Below, piece after piece: positions 1 to 8,218 of a DNA stretch of 64,000 nucleotides (the stretch's first letter is position 1; each line of letters opens with the position of its first letter). The DNA is from Ardenticatenaceae bacterium (lineage in GTDB: Bacteria; Chloroflexota; Anaerolineae; Promineifilales; Promineifilaceae). A program made the position numbers and the translations under genes. The stretch lies in contig JACKCB010000003.1 of the NCBI GenBank assembly GCA_020634235.1, positions 62,001 to 126,000 of the forward strand. Direction: 5' to 3'. Under the pieces are notes generated by a model that worked only from the letters and a program-made list of their open reading frames with translations, had not been told where the DNA came from and searched no databases.

Positions 1-352
1 GAAAGAAGGAGTGGGTGAGGGGATAGACATGGGCGGCAATAGCGGGGTCGTCTTTGCGGAAGGCCAGGCGCACTGGCCGGCCACCGGCCTGGCCGCGACG
101 GATGAACTCCTCTACCAGCAGGTCGTTGAAGTAGAGATTGTCGCGGTGGACGATACTTTCTACCTTTTCTTCCTCTCGGCTCTCAAACTTCTGTGCCGCT
201 TGCCAGCTAACGTATTCGCGTTCTTCGTTGGTGTAGGGAGCCAGAAGGTCACGCTGCCAGAGCCAAAGGGGCTTGTTTTGCAGCCTCAGGTCGCGGGCAG
301 GTTCGTTAAAAGGGTGGATGTGTTGCTTTGCTTGCAGGATGATGCGGCGCAT
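1..352 (-). CDS. Partial protein of unknown function (N-terminal 117 residues)
   Basis: The minus strand is open from an ATG at 352 to the window edge, so only the N-terminus is visible. It begins MRRIILQAKQHIHPFNEPAR and is rich in charged residues, with a stretch reading VHRDNLYFNDLLVEEFIRRG followed by RPVRLAFRKDDPA. That layout vaguely recalls sugar-nucleotide transferases, but I do not see a GxGTR-type signature and do not assign a function. It starts 3 bases after the stop of the V4R gene, so the two are probably cotranscribed. The open frame reading plus-strand across the same bases is a shadow. Confidence 0.6.
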   Translation of the reverse strand, partial: MRRIILQAKQHIHPFNEPARDLRLQNKPLWLWQRDLLAPYTNEEREYVSWQAAQKFESREEEKVESIVHRDNLYFNDLLVEEFIRRGQAGGRPVRLAFRKDDPAIAAHVYPLTHSFF

Positions 353-355
353 AGG

Positions 356-994
356 TTACGATACCGGCCTCTTGCGAATGGCGATGACGCAGTTGGCATC
401 ACCTTGCGCAACACATTCGATTTCCTCGACGTGGAACTGGCGGCCGTTGCTAACCCATTGCAGTGACTGTTGGAGCAGTCCGACGGCCAGGTGGCAGCAG
501 GGCGCGTCGGTTTGGCGCTGCCAGCAGAGTGGGCATCGTTCAATGCGCCACAGGTAGTGGGTGTTGTCTTCGCTGAGGCGGACAATCTGGTCGGAGAAGC
601 GATTGAAGGTTTCGGCGAATACGTCGAGACCGATTTTTAGCTTGATGCTGAGGGGCAGGGCCCGGCGGGCCAGGTCGGTGATGCCCAGTATGGGCACGAA
701 GTCGTTGAGGGCATAGCGCCAGGTTTCCCGGCCGGCGCGCAGCGAGAGGCAGCGCCCGCCACCGGGGCCAAACATTTCGTCTAGTGCCTGGTTAAATGCA
801 CCCAGGTCGTCGAAGGTAAATTCCAGCCCCATGTTGTTGGGGGGGTAGTTGTTGACCAGGTGGTGCAGTTTGCCCAGGTTGCAGACAGCGTTCACGCCAT
901 GCCGCCCCAAGACCTCTTCCATGGCGATCAGGACGATGCGCCCCATGCGGTTGGGGTAGTAGTATGTGACTTCTTCGCTGGTGGCCAGATTCAT
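356..994 (-). CDS. V4R-domain protein (predicted small-molecule binding)
   Basis: A 212-residue protein. The C-terminal half resembles the V4R (4-vinyl-reductase-like) ligand-binding domain: CPLC at residues 154-157, CC at 166-167, and the closing pattern E-x-C194 ... G ... C202 followed by a hydrophobic strand. In that family these cysteines may bind metal or cluster. An ATG at 994 is preferred over one at 1054 because the longer form would run into the upstream hydrolase gene by 32 bases and its extra residues are low-complexity. It lies 28 bases downstream of the alpha/beta hydrolase and just upstream of the partial gene at the window start, suggesting a three-gene unit. The exact ligand cannot be told from sequence. 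Confidence 0.7.
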   Translation of the reverse strand: MNLATSEEVTYYYPNRMGRIVLIAMEEVLGRHGVNAVCNLGKLHHLVNNYPPNNMGLEFTFDDLGAFNQALDEMFGPGGGRCLSLRAGRETWRYALNDFVPILGITDLARRALPLSIKLKIGLDVFAETFNRFSDQIVRLSEDNTHYLWRIERCPLCWQRQTDAPCCHLAVGLLQQSLQWVSNGRQFHVEEIECVAQGDANCVIAIRKRPVS

Positions 995-1022
995 GGCGGC
1001 TGTTGTCCTGGGCGGTTGGTTG

Positions 1023-1886
1023 CTACCCGGCCGGGGTGCGGCGGCCATGACCATTGTTCCGGTACTCCTCGCTGCGCAAGAAGCCGTCTAGCGTGCTAAG
1101 GAACTTATCCGGTTCGTCCGTCATGGGAAAATGGCGCGAGTGGTGCATCAGCGACACTTCGGAGCTTTGCACCCGCTCCCGCAGAATATCGGCATTGCTG
1201 GGCGAGACGATATTGTCCTTTAGCCCATAAATGCCCAGGGTGGGCATGTTTAGCTGCTGTAGTTCGCTGCGCAGGTCGGTGCGCTTCAGGTCGGAAATAC
1301 TGCGAAAGAAAGAGTCAAACGTTGTCTGCTGCCAGTCGCGGAAGATCATCTCGCGCACCCGCTCTGAGTCACCCGCCAGCAGAATATGCATTGTTAGCCT
1401 GGTCACGCTGTGCATCATCGGTTCGAACACCCTGGGGTAGCGCCAGACCAGTTCCGCGATGCGGCCAATGCCGGCCATTTTTAGGAACAGGTTCAACGAA
1501 GTGCCGACGACCGGTGAGCCTACCACGGCCACTCTGCGCGTGCGTTCTGGGTAGTTGAGGGCAAACTGCAGCGCCACTGTGCCGCCCATGGAATGGCCCA
1601 GCAGTGGCGATTCCTGGATGCCCAGGCTGTCCATGAACTGCTTCACCATTTCCACGTAGCTGGCAATACGAAACGAGGGCGCGCTGCTGCCGTTGCCTTT
1701 GGCTGATTCCCCAAACCCCCAGAAATCCAACGCATAGACGCGATACTGGCCGCCGTTGGCCAGGGCGATCATCGAGTCACGCCAGACATCCCATGAGTTG
1801 ATCCAGCCATGCAGCAATATCAGGGGCTGGCCGCGGCCCATGGTTTCATAATGCAAAATGCCCTGCTGCGTAACAATTGAGCTCAC
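1023..1886 (-). CDS. Alpha/beta-fold hydrolase
   Basis: A 287-residue cytoplasmic hydrolase of the AB_hydrolase_1 type. HGW at 26-28 forms the oxyanion-hole strand, GHSMGG at 97-102 is the nucleophile elbow with Ser99, and the acid and base are probably the Asp in YGLKDN and the His in HSRHFPMTDEP near the C-terminus. Length is normal for the family. No signal peptide is visible. The substrate is unknown; this superfamily covers esterases, dehalogenases and C-C hydrolases. It is the first gene of a probable operon with the V4R gene. Confidence 0.85.
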   Translation of the reverse strand: MSSIVTQQGILHYETMGRGQPLILLHGWINSWDVWRDSMIALANGGQYRVYALDFWGFGESAKGNGSSAPSFRIASYVEMVKQFMDSLGIQESPLLGHSMGGTVALQFALNYPERTRRVAVVGSPVVGTSLNLFLKMAGIGRIAELVWRYPRVFEPMMHSVTRLTMHILLAGDSERVREMIFRDWQQTTFDSFFRSISDLKRTDLRSELQQLNMPTLGIYGLKDNIVSPSNADILRERVQSSEVSLMHHSRHFPMTDEPDKFLSTLDGFLRSEEYRNNGHGRRTPAG

Positions 1887-2169
1887 ACCTGCCTCTGTTT
1901 GCCTCTGTCTGCCCTTGTGCGCCGACTGCGCGCACTGCTGGCGGCCCTTGCCTGTCTCAACTGAACTCGCGTTCTAGTGGCCTGAAGCCTGAGTCGTGAA
2001 GAACTGGGATGCTATTGGCCGCGAACTTCGACAATGGTAAGAACTATCTTAAAATAGTAACATTGGCCAGGTTGTTAAGCTGTGAAAAGCGAGTAAACGA
2101 GGGGTAAAGGTTGCGTTAAGCGGTTGGGCCGCCGGTACTATTCGCTGTCTGCTGGGCAGCCACATGTGC
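1887..2169. other. Intergenic region with a near-palindrome
   Basis: A 283-base gap between two minus-strand genes. CTATCTTAAAATAG at 2044-2057 is palindromic at 12 of 14 positions in an AT-rich stretch and could be an operator. I see no convincing promoter hexamer pair and no gene. Confidence 0.3.
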
Positions 2170-2712
2170 CTACTCTTGTGCGGCGCCGTCCAACCTGTCC
2201 AATACTGAGTACAAAAGTTCCAATAAGATGTTTTTGACGCTTTCTTTGTCCAGGGCTACGCAAGGCAGCACTTTCACGTCTGGTTTCATGCGCAGGATAA
2301 TGCGCAGATCTTCAGGGTCCCAGGCGTCTTCAGAGTCTTGCTTGTTGGCGGCGACTACGTAGGGGGTGCTGGCGTAGCTCTCAAAGGTTTCCAGGATGCG
2401 CTTGGCCTCGCGAAAGGTCTCCGGCCGGGTACTGTCTACCAGCACTATAAACCCCAGCATCCCTTCCGACAGAATCTCCCACATGAAGTCAAAACGGCGC
2501 TGACCCGGCGTCCCGAATAAATAGAGTACCAGGTCTGGCCCCACCGTTATCCGGCCAAAGTCCATGGCCACCGTGGTGGTCTCTTTCACCCGTTCGGCGG
2601 CGCTGGTAATTCGCCTTTCGGTTGAAACGACGTCAATTTCGCTAACGGCGCTGATAAACTGCGTTTTGCCGGCGGAGAAAGGTCCGGTGACGACCATTTT
2701 GACAGCTTGCAT
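2170..2712 (-). CDS. Small Ras-like GTPase (MglA/Rup-type)
   Basis: A 180-residue single-domain GTPase. The P-loop is GPFSAGKT (10-17), the G3 region reads FGTPGQ (66-71) with Gly in place of the usual Asp of DxxG, and the G4 motif NKQD is at 123-126. That G3 variant is typical of the bacterial MglA-like and related Ras-like families, which act in polarity and signalling. The upstream neighbour is a DUF4388 protein on the same strand, a pairing that suggests a common regulatory module. Either the strong promoter upstream of that gene or an unseen local one could drive it. The output of the switch is unknown. Confidence 0.8.
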   Translation of the reverse strand: MQAVKMVVTGPFSAGKTQFISAVSEIDVVSTERRITSAAERVKETTTVAMDFGRITVGPDLVLYLFGTPGQRRFDFMWEILSEGMLGFIVLVDSTRPETFREAKRILETFESYASTPYVVAANKQDSEDAWDPEDLRIILRMKPDVKVLPCVALDKESVKNILLELLYSVLDRLDGAAQE

Positions 2713-2862
2713 GAGGCCTCGAAATAAAGCGGCGGCGTGCTAACGACGCAACTAATAGGAATGAATGCTTTACCTGCTGTGCTTGTGACCGGATAGGGCA
2801 CGCGGCGCTGGATAGAAGCGGAATAATGTGGTCGGCACGAACAGGCTTGGTGCCAAATTGCT

Positions 2863-2913
2863 GGCTATAGGCCGCGTACGGCTATAGGCCGCGTACGGCT
2901 ATAGGCCGCGTAT
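2863..2913. repeat. Three tandem copies of a 17-bp repeat
   Basis: GGCTATAGGCCGCGTAC occurs at 2863-2879 and 2880-2896, and again at 2897-2913 with a final T. The third copy encodes the last codons and the TAG stop of the DUF4388 gene; the other two follow the stop. This looks like slippage or unequal duplication of the gene's end. Confidence 0.9.
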
Positions 2914-3807
2914 TCTTTCGATCAGGCGGGTCACAATGGAGCGCTTTACGGTGGGTGACTGCTGCTCCACGGCGCTGGGCGTTGGTGAAGGTGCCGGTTT
3001 GGTCGTGGTTGTGGCGCTGGCAGGGGCTTGCACCCCGGCCGGGGTTGGGGTCGGGGCCGGCCGGGTTCCTATGGCCGCCGGAGCCGGTACAGCTTTTGGC
3101 TGCTGCACAACCTCCACCAGCCCCGCTTGCAGCAGCCCATACACAATTCGCCGTACCTGAAAATCGTTCAAGTTGTTGGCCCGGGCTATCTGCCGCACCG
3201 TGTTGCGCGGGTTGATAAACGACACCACCCGCCACTCCTCAACCGTCAGGTTGATATTGCGCAGCCGGGCATCCGGCCGGTCGGTAAAACGCAGGGCAAT
3301 GTCCAGGTCGGGCAGCTCTTCTTGCAGCCGTTCCCATTCCTTCACCCGCCGGCTGCCTTCCATGATGACGCTTTCCAGGTCGATTGGAATCGTGATACGG
3401 TCTGGTGGGGGGAGGCGATTGGCATCAAAACGGAACAGCCCATCGGCCCAGGTGAACAGCTTGTAAACAACGTCCAGCACGTACTGCCGCACGCTTTGGA
3501 TAATGTCGCTCTGGGTGACATAGCCAGCCTGAATAAGCAGGTGGCCAAGCTGTTTGTCGCTGGTACCCTGGGCGCGCGACTGGATGATCTGTACCTGTTC
3601 GCTGGAGAGTTTGCCGGACTTCTCCAGGATTTGGGCCAGCGAGTGGTTGCTGTTGCCCAGACTGGCATAGATCAGCTTACCTTCGCGGAACGCCATCTGG
3701 GCCATCTCACCGCCTTCAATGGTGAGCGTGCCTGTTTTACGCGCCAGGTTGATTAGATTCAGCAATTGCGTTGTTGAAAAATCGCGCAGGTTGCCTTTTA
3801 GGGCCAT
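2899..3807 (-). CDS. DUF4388 domain protein with winged-helix-like C-terminal part
   Basis: A 302-residue protein starting MALKGNLRDFSTTQLLNLI, the characteristic opening of DUF4388/PatA N-terminal domains (FSTTQLLNLINLARKTGTL ... FREGKLIYA). A middle segment (RQIARANNLNDFQVRRIVYGLLQAGLVE) looks like a winged helix. A Pro/Ala/Thr-rich linker and a basic tail follow. The ATG at 3807 is preferred over an ATG at 3927 because it starts exactly at the conserved domain. DUF4388 proteins are associated with signalling and gliding or polarity systems, often with small GTPases, and here the GTPase gene is next. Its stop lies inside a 17-bp tandem repeat. Confidence 0.8.
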   Translation of the reverse strand: MALKGNLRDFSTTQLLNLINLARKTGTLTIEGGEMAQMAFREGKLIYASLGNSNHSLAQILEKSGKLSSEQVQIIQSRAQGTSDKQLGHLLIQAGYVTQSDIIQSVRQYVLDVVYKLFTWADGLFRFDANRLPPPDRITIPIDLESVIMEGSRRVKEWERLQEELPDLDIALRFTDRPDARLRNINLTVEEWRVVSFINPRNTVRQIARANNLNDFQVRRIVYGLLQAGLVEVVQQPKAVPAPAAIGTRPAPTPTPAGVQAPASATTTTKPAPSPTPSAVEQQSPTVKRSIVTRLIERIRGL

Positions 3808-4015
3808 GTTTGCTTTCCCGCTGTGTGCTAAAAACTGGGTGGCCCGGCAAGCCTTTTCAGCCAGTCTGCAACCCCAGGCCATGGTAAGCTCTGGGGTGGT
3901 GGCTGCCGACTGTCCCGGCCGGGGCACATGCCCGCTACCAATAAGGTACTGCCCAGGCTACGCGCTAGGACGAATAACATTTTACAACTTTGAACATACG
4001 TAGCTTTGGCAGGGC

Positions 4016-4044
4016 ATTATACCTACCTGACTATGGGTAGTCAA
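4016..4044 (-). promoter_or_regulatory. Sigma70-type promoter for the DUF4388-GTPase unit
   Basis: On the minus strand, TTGACT (4044-4039), a 17-base spacer and a perfect TATAAT (4021-4016). Transcription would run toward the DUF4388 start at 3807, leaving a leader of about 200 bases. Confidence 0.8.
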
Positions 4045-4141
4045 CCATACCTTATGTCGCCTCACCATAGGATTTTAGGACTACACAGCGGTCCCCGGCC
4101 GGGTGGCCGCCGCCGCCGCAGTGAGTCTGGCAACGAGTCTG

Positions 4142-4168
4142 TTGCGTGTGGGGTAGCTGTGCTACAAT
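4142..4168 (+). promoter_or_regulatory. Possible promoter for tRNA-Leu
   Basis: TTGCGT (4142-4147) and TACAAT (4163-4168) with a short 15-base spacer, about 40 bases before the tRNA. The -10 is good but the spacing is tight. Confidence 0.4.
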
Positions 4169-4207
4169 ACCGCCAGCACTTCAAGACCACGTCAGACCGT
4201 GCGCCCC

Positions 4208-4290
<83 letters not shown>

Positions 4291-4394
4291 CACTTTTTCC
4301 TTTGCCGGGCGTGTGCGCTGCGCGCCCGGCCGAATCATTGTTTGTGGCATCTCTGGCCCGTTTTGCGCGGGCCGTTTTGTTGTGACACCGACCC

Positions 4395-5882
4395 ATGTAC
4401 CACGATTTGCCGCCGGCCGACCCCTCCCCGGCCGGGTGTGAGACACTCCCAAAACAGGTAGCCGCGTTATTGGCCCAGTGGACTGCTGCCCCGGCTGCGC
4501 CCCTGGTGGTTGGCGTCTCCGGTGGACCAGACTCGCTGGCCCTGCTGCACGCTCTGTGGCAGGGTGGCTACCCGGCCGGGCTGCTCATTGCCGCCCACCT
4601 CAACCACGCCATTCGCCCGGCGGCCGCCGCCGACGCCCAATTTGTGGCCGAGACCTGTGCCGCCTGGGGCATTCCCTGCCACGTTGGCCAGGTGGATGTG
4701 CCTGCTTTGCAGCAGGCGCGGGGGTTGTCGCTGGAGGAGGCGGCGCGTCTAGCCCGTTACCAATTCCTGGCCCAGGTGGCCCGCCAGGTCGGTGCGGCTG
4801 GGGTGGCCGTGGGGCATAATGCCGACGACCAGGCGGAAACGGTGTTGATGCACTTTTTGCGCGGCGCGGGGTTGGCTGGTTTGCGCGGGATGCAGCCGCA
4901 AAGCCCGCTGCCGGGCGCGCCGGAGATTCCCTTGCTGCGGCCGCTGCTGTACACCGGCCGGGACACCATCGAGGCTTACTGTCTGGCCCACGGCCTGACG
5001 CCCGTGCAAGACTCCTCTAACCAGGACGTTACCCTGTTCCGCAACCGGCTGCGCCACGAGCTGCTGCCCCTGCTGGGCGAATACAGCCCGCAGCTCCGGC
5101 AGCGGCTGGGGCACACCGCCCGTCTTTTGGCCGCTGACTATGAGCTGCTAACGGCGCTGCGCGATGAGGCATGGTCGCAGGTGCTGCTGGCCGAGACGGC
5201 CGATTGGCTGCAGGTAGACCTGGCCGGTTGGCGGGCTTTGCCGCTTAGTTTGCGCCGCAGCACGCTGCGCCAGGCGGTGTGGCGGCTGCGCAGTTCGCTG
5301 CGCGATGTGGGCTTTGAGCCGGTGGAGCAGGCCCGGCGGGTGGCGGAAGATGGCCCGGCCGGGACGCAGGCTTCGCTGCCGGGCGGCCTGGTGCTGACGG
5401 TGGGCTATACGGAGTGGGTGCTGGCGCAGCCGGGGCGCTCTTTTACCCCGGCCGGGCCGCAAATTGCGCAGCCACGACCCTTGCCGGTTCCCGGCCGGGC
5501 CGCCCTGGTCAACGGCTGGCAAATCACGGCGGAATGGCTGCCGCAGGTGGATTGGGCCGCTGTGCGCGGGAATAGAGACCCTTTTGTGGCCTATCTATCG
5601 CCGGAGCAGGTTGCCGGCCTGCACGTGCGCGGTCGCCGGCCGGGCGAGCGCTTCCAGCCGTTGGGGCTGGCTGGCCATTCGGCGAAGGTGAAAGAGGTGA
5701 TGATCAATCGCCGCATCCCGGCCGGGCTGCGGGCGCGCTGGCCGGTTGTGGCCCATGAGGGGCACATTGTCTGGCTGGTAGGGTGCATGATTGATGAGCG
5801 GGCGAAGCTGCCCCGGCCGGGGCCGGCGGTGTGGCTGCGCTGTCAATTGGCTGGCGGGCGTAGCGCCAGCGCAAAGCCATAA
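4395..5882 (+). CDS. tilS: tRNA(Ile)-lysidine synthase TilS
   Basis: A 495-residue ATP-dependent enzyme that converts C34 of tRNA-Ile(CAU) to lysidine so that it reads AUA. The PP-loop SGGPDS is at 42-47. The LNHAIRP and GHNADDQAETVLMHFLRG segments are the conserved N-terminal blocks of the family. The C-terminal part (FQPLGLAGHSAKVKEVMINRRIP ... WLVGCMIDER) is the TilS C-domain. Length is in the upper normal range. The frame is dense with the CCGGCCGG palindrome, much of it read as Pro-Ala-Gly. It is followed directly by the tungstate transporter genes. Confidence 0.95.
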   Translation: MYHDLPPADPSPAGCETLPKQVAALLAQWTAAPAAPLVVGVSGGPDSLALLHALWQGGYPAGLLIAAHLNHAIRPAAAADAQFVAETCAAWGIPCHVGQVDVPALQQARGLSLEEAARLARYQFLAQVARQVGAAGVAVGHNADDQAETVLMHFLRGAGLAGLRGMQPQSPLPGAPEIPLLRPLLYTGRDTIEAYCLAHGLTPVQDSSNQDVTLFRNRLRHELLPLLGEYSPQLRQRLGHTARLLAADYELLTALRDEAWSQVLLAETADWLQVDLAGWRALPLSLRRSTLRQAVWRLRSSLRDVGFEPVEQARRVAEDGPAGTQASLPGGLVLTVGYTEWVLAQPGRSFTPAGPQIAQPRPLPVPGRAALVNGWQITAEWLPQVDWAAVRGNRDPFVAYLSPEQVAGLHVRGRRPGERFQPLGLAGHSAKVKEVMINRRIPAGLRARWPVVAHEGHIVWLVGCMIDERAKLPRPGPAVWLRCQLAGGRSASAKP

Positions 5883-5900
5883 GATTTGGAGGCTAATCCC

Positions 5901-6716
5901 ATGATGAAGAAATCTGTCTTGCTGTTTGTCGTTGGTTTGCTGCTGTTGTTGGCCGCCTGTGGGCCAAAAGAACCGGAAAAGCTGGTCCTGGCCACCACCA
6001 CCAGCACGGCCGATTCTGGCCTGCTGGAGGCGATCTTGCCTGACTTTGAGGCGAAGTATAATGCCACGGTGGACGTGGTGGCTGTGGGTACCGGGCAGGC
6101 TATTGCCCTGGGCGAGGCGGGGGATGCCGATGTGATCCTGGTCCATGCGCGGGAGCGCGAGGATGCTTTTGTGGCTGATGGCTATGGCATCAACCGGCAG
6201 GATGTGATGTACAACGATTTCATTATCCTGGGGCCGGCGGACGACCCGGCCGGGATTCGAGGACTGAGCGACGTGGCCGAGGCGATGGCCAGGATTGCCG
6301 CGGCCCAGGCCCCGTTCATCTCCCGGGGCGATGATTCGGGCACGCACATTCGCGAGCTGAGCCTGTGGGAAGCGGCCGGGATTGTGCCGGAGGGGGATTG
6401 GTACCAGTCCATTGGGCAGGGTATGGGGGCGACGTTGACCGTGGCCGATGAGCAGCAGGCCTACACTGTCAGTGACCGGGGCACCTACCTGGCCCGGCTG
6501 CCAGAAGGATTGGGCCTGGAGCTGCTGGTTCAGGGAGACGAACGGCTGCTGAATCCCTATGGTGTGATTGCGGTGAACCCGGAGCTGCATCCCAATGTGA
6601 ATGCTGACCTGGCGGAGAAGTTCATCGAATGGCTGATCTCGCCGGAGACGCAGGCGATGATTGATGGGTTCCAGATCAATGGCCAGCAGTTGTTTTTTGC
6701 CACGGCAAGTCAATGA
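5901..6716 (+). CDS. tupA: Tungstate ABC transporter, substrate-binding lipoprotein TupA
   Basis: A 271-residue binding protein. The start is the ATG at 5901, with GGAGG at 5888-5892. An N-terminal signal ends in the lipobox LLAAC with Cys20, so it is a lipoprotein. The TTTST motif (32-36) right after the mature start and the later GDDSGTH segment are the oxyanion-binding signature of the TupA family. The whole cassette tupABC is present in order downstream. Tungstate would serve tungsten or molybdenum enzymes. Molybdate or sulfate specificity is less likely because of TTTST. Confidence 0.92.
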   Translation: MMKKSVLLFVVGLLLLLAACGPKEPEKLVLATTTSTADSGLLEAILPDFEAKYNATVDVVAVGTGQAIALGEAGDADVILVHAREREDAFVADGYGINRQDVMYNDFIILGPADDPAGIRGLSDVAEAMARIAAAQAPFISRGDDSGTHIRELSLWEAAGIVPEGDWYQSIGQGMGATLTVADEQQAYTVSDRGTYLARLPEGLGLELLVQGDERLLNPYGVIAVNPELHPNVNADLAEKFIEWLISPETQAMIDGFQINGQQLFFATASQ

Positions 6717-6778
6717 CTTGTCGGGCCAGCGGCTGCCGGCCTTGATGCAGTGGTCGCGGCCCGGCCGGCGGAGAGCTC

Positions 6779-7462
6779 ATGTTTTCCTCAGCATTAAGCG
6801 AGGCGGTGCGGCTGATTTTTAGCGGCGACCCGGCCTTGTGGGAGATTGTCGGGCTGTCGCTGCTGGTCAGTGGGTCGGCGCTGTTGATTGCCGCGTTGGT
6901 GGGCATCCCGGCCGGGGCGTGGCTGGGGCTGCGCCGTTTTCGTGGCCAGCGCTGGATTACCGCCTCTATTTACACGGGCATGGGTTTCCCGCCGGTCGTG
7001 GTGGGGCTGGTCGTCTACCTGCTGCTGTCGCGCCAGGGGGTGTTGGGCGGGCTGGATTGGTTGTTTACGCCGCCGGCCATGATCCTGGCCCAGGTGATTT
7101 TGGCGCTGCCACTGATTGTGGGGGTGACCATGACTGCGGTGCGCGGTGTGGGCAGCGAGCTGCGCTTGCAGTTGCGCTCGCTGGGGGCGACGGAATGGCA
7201 GATGACGCGCACCATCTTGCACGAGGCGCGCTTTGGCGTGATTGTGGGGCTGGTGGCTGGCTTTGGCGCAGCCATCAGCGAGGTGGGCGCGGTGATGCTG
7301 GTGGGCGGCAACATTGAGGGCCGGACCAGGGTGCTGACCACGGCGATTGTGCTGGAGACGCGGCGCGGCAACTTTGACCTGGCGCTGGCGCTGGGCATTA
7401 TCCTGCTGGGCCTGGCTTTCCTGGCCAATGTGCTGGCGGTGCGCTTGCAGGTAGAGGCGTAG
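6779..7462 (+). CDS. tupB: Tungstate ABC transporter permease TupB
   Basis: A 227-residue inner-membrane permease with about five hydrophobic segments and a BPD_transp_1-type EAA loop (RSLGATEWQMTRTILHEARFGVIVGLVAGFGAAISE). GGAG is 6-8 bases before the ATG. It lies 62 bases after tupA and 4 bases before tupC, forming one operon. Family length is normal. Confidence 0.92.
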   Translation: MFSSALSEAVRLIFSGDPALWEIVGLSLLVSGSALLIAALVGIPAGAWLGLRRFRGQRWITASIYTGMGFPPVVVGLVVYLLLSRQGVLGGLDWLFTPPAMILAQVILALPLIVGVTMTAVRGVGSELRLQLRSLGATEWQMTRTILHEARFGVIVGLVAGFGAAISEVGAVMLVGGNIEGRTRVLTTAIVLETRRGNFDLALALGIILLGLAFLANVLAVRLQVEA

Positions 7463-7466
7463 GTCT

Positions 7467-8204
7467 ATGACGGTCGGTGAAGCGGTGGTGTATTCCTTGC
7501 GCGGGGTGACGCAGCGGTATGGGACGCGCGAGGTGCTGTCTATTGAGCAGTTGGCTGTGCGCCGGGGTGAGATTCTGGCCCTGGTGGGGCCGAGTGGCGC
7601 GGGCAAGAGTACGCTGCTGCGCCTGCTGGGATTCTTGGAGTCCCCGGCCGGGGGGGAGCTAACCTATGCCGGCCAGGTGGTCGACGCCGACTGGCCTGAC
7701 CTGGCGACCCGGCGGCGGGTGACGATGGTTTTCCAGCGGCCCCACTTGCTGCGGCGCTCGGTGGCCGAAAATGTGGCTTATGGGCTGCATTTGCGCGGCA
7801 ATGGGCAGGCGGGGGCGCTGGTAGGGCAGTTGCTGGCGGATGTGGGACTGTCGGAGTTGGCCAACGCCCCGGCCGGGACCCTGTCTGGCGGTGAGATGCA
7901 GCGGGTGGCGCTGGCGCGTGCTTTGGTGCTGCAGCCGGAGGTGCTGCTGCTGGACGAGCCTACGGCCAACCTGGACCCCTACAACATCCGCCTGATTGAG
8001 GAGATGACCCGCCAGGTGAACGAGGCCCAGGGGACGACGGTGGTCATTGTGACCCACAACATCTTTCAGGCCCGCCGCCTGGCGCAGCGCGTGGGGCTGC
8101 TGCTCAATGGCCGGCTGGTGGAGGTGGCCCCCACCGCCGATTTCTTCGACCGGCCGCAAATTCCCCAGACGGCGGCCTTTGTCCACGGCGAGATTATCTA
8201 TTGA
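7467..8204 (+). CDS. tupC: Tungstate ABC transporter ATP-binding protein TupC
   Basis: A 245-residue ABC ATPase. Walker A GPSGAGKST is at 41-49, the signature LSGGEMQRVALARAL is near 138, and Walker B VLLLDEPTANLD is close after it. A conserved His follows in IVTHN. It starts 4 bases after tupB and completes the importer. It ends 14 bases from the convergent lipoprotein gene; no terminator with a U-run is visible between them. Confidence 0.92.
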   Translation: MTVGEAVVYSLRGVTQRYGTREVLSIEQLAVRRGEILALVGPSGAGKSTLLRLLGFLESPAGGELTYAGQVVDADWPDLATRRRVTMVFQRPHLLRRSVAENVAYGLHLRGNGQAGALVGQLLADVGLSELANAPAGTLSGGEMQRVALARALVLQPEVLLLDEPTANLDPYNIRLIEEMTRQVNEAQGTTVVIVTHNIFQARRLAQRVGLLLNGRLVEVAPTADFFDRPQIPQTAAFVHGEIIY

Positions 8205-8218
8205 GGCGTTTGCGCGTT

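Larger units (their letters stand above)
3808..4207. other. Intergenic region between DUF4388 gene and tRNA-Leu
   Basis: A 400-base gap holding two outward-facing promoters, listed separately, and two copies of the CCGGCCGG palindrome (near 3914 and 4094). No gene is apparent. Confidence 0.6.

Noticed and set aside
11..466. Plus-strand open frame at the window start
   Set aside because: The minus strand has two better frames here (a partial gene and the V4R gene) with a consistent three-base gap.
5595..6713. Minus-strand open frame of 372 codons across tilS and tupA
   Set aside because: It crosses two well-supported genes on the other strand, has no ribosome site and a shadow-like composition.
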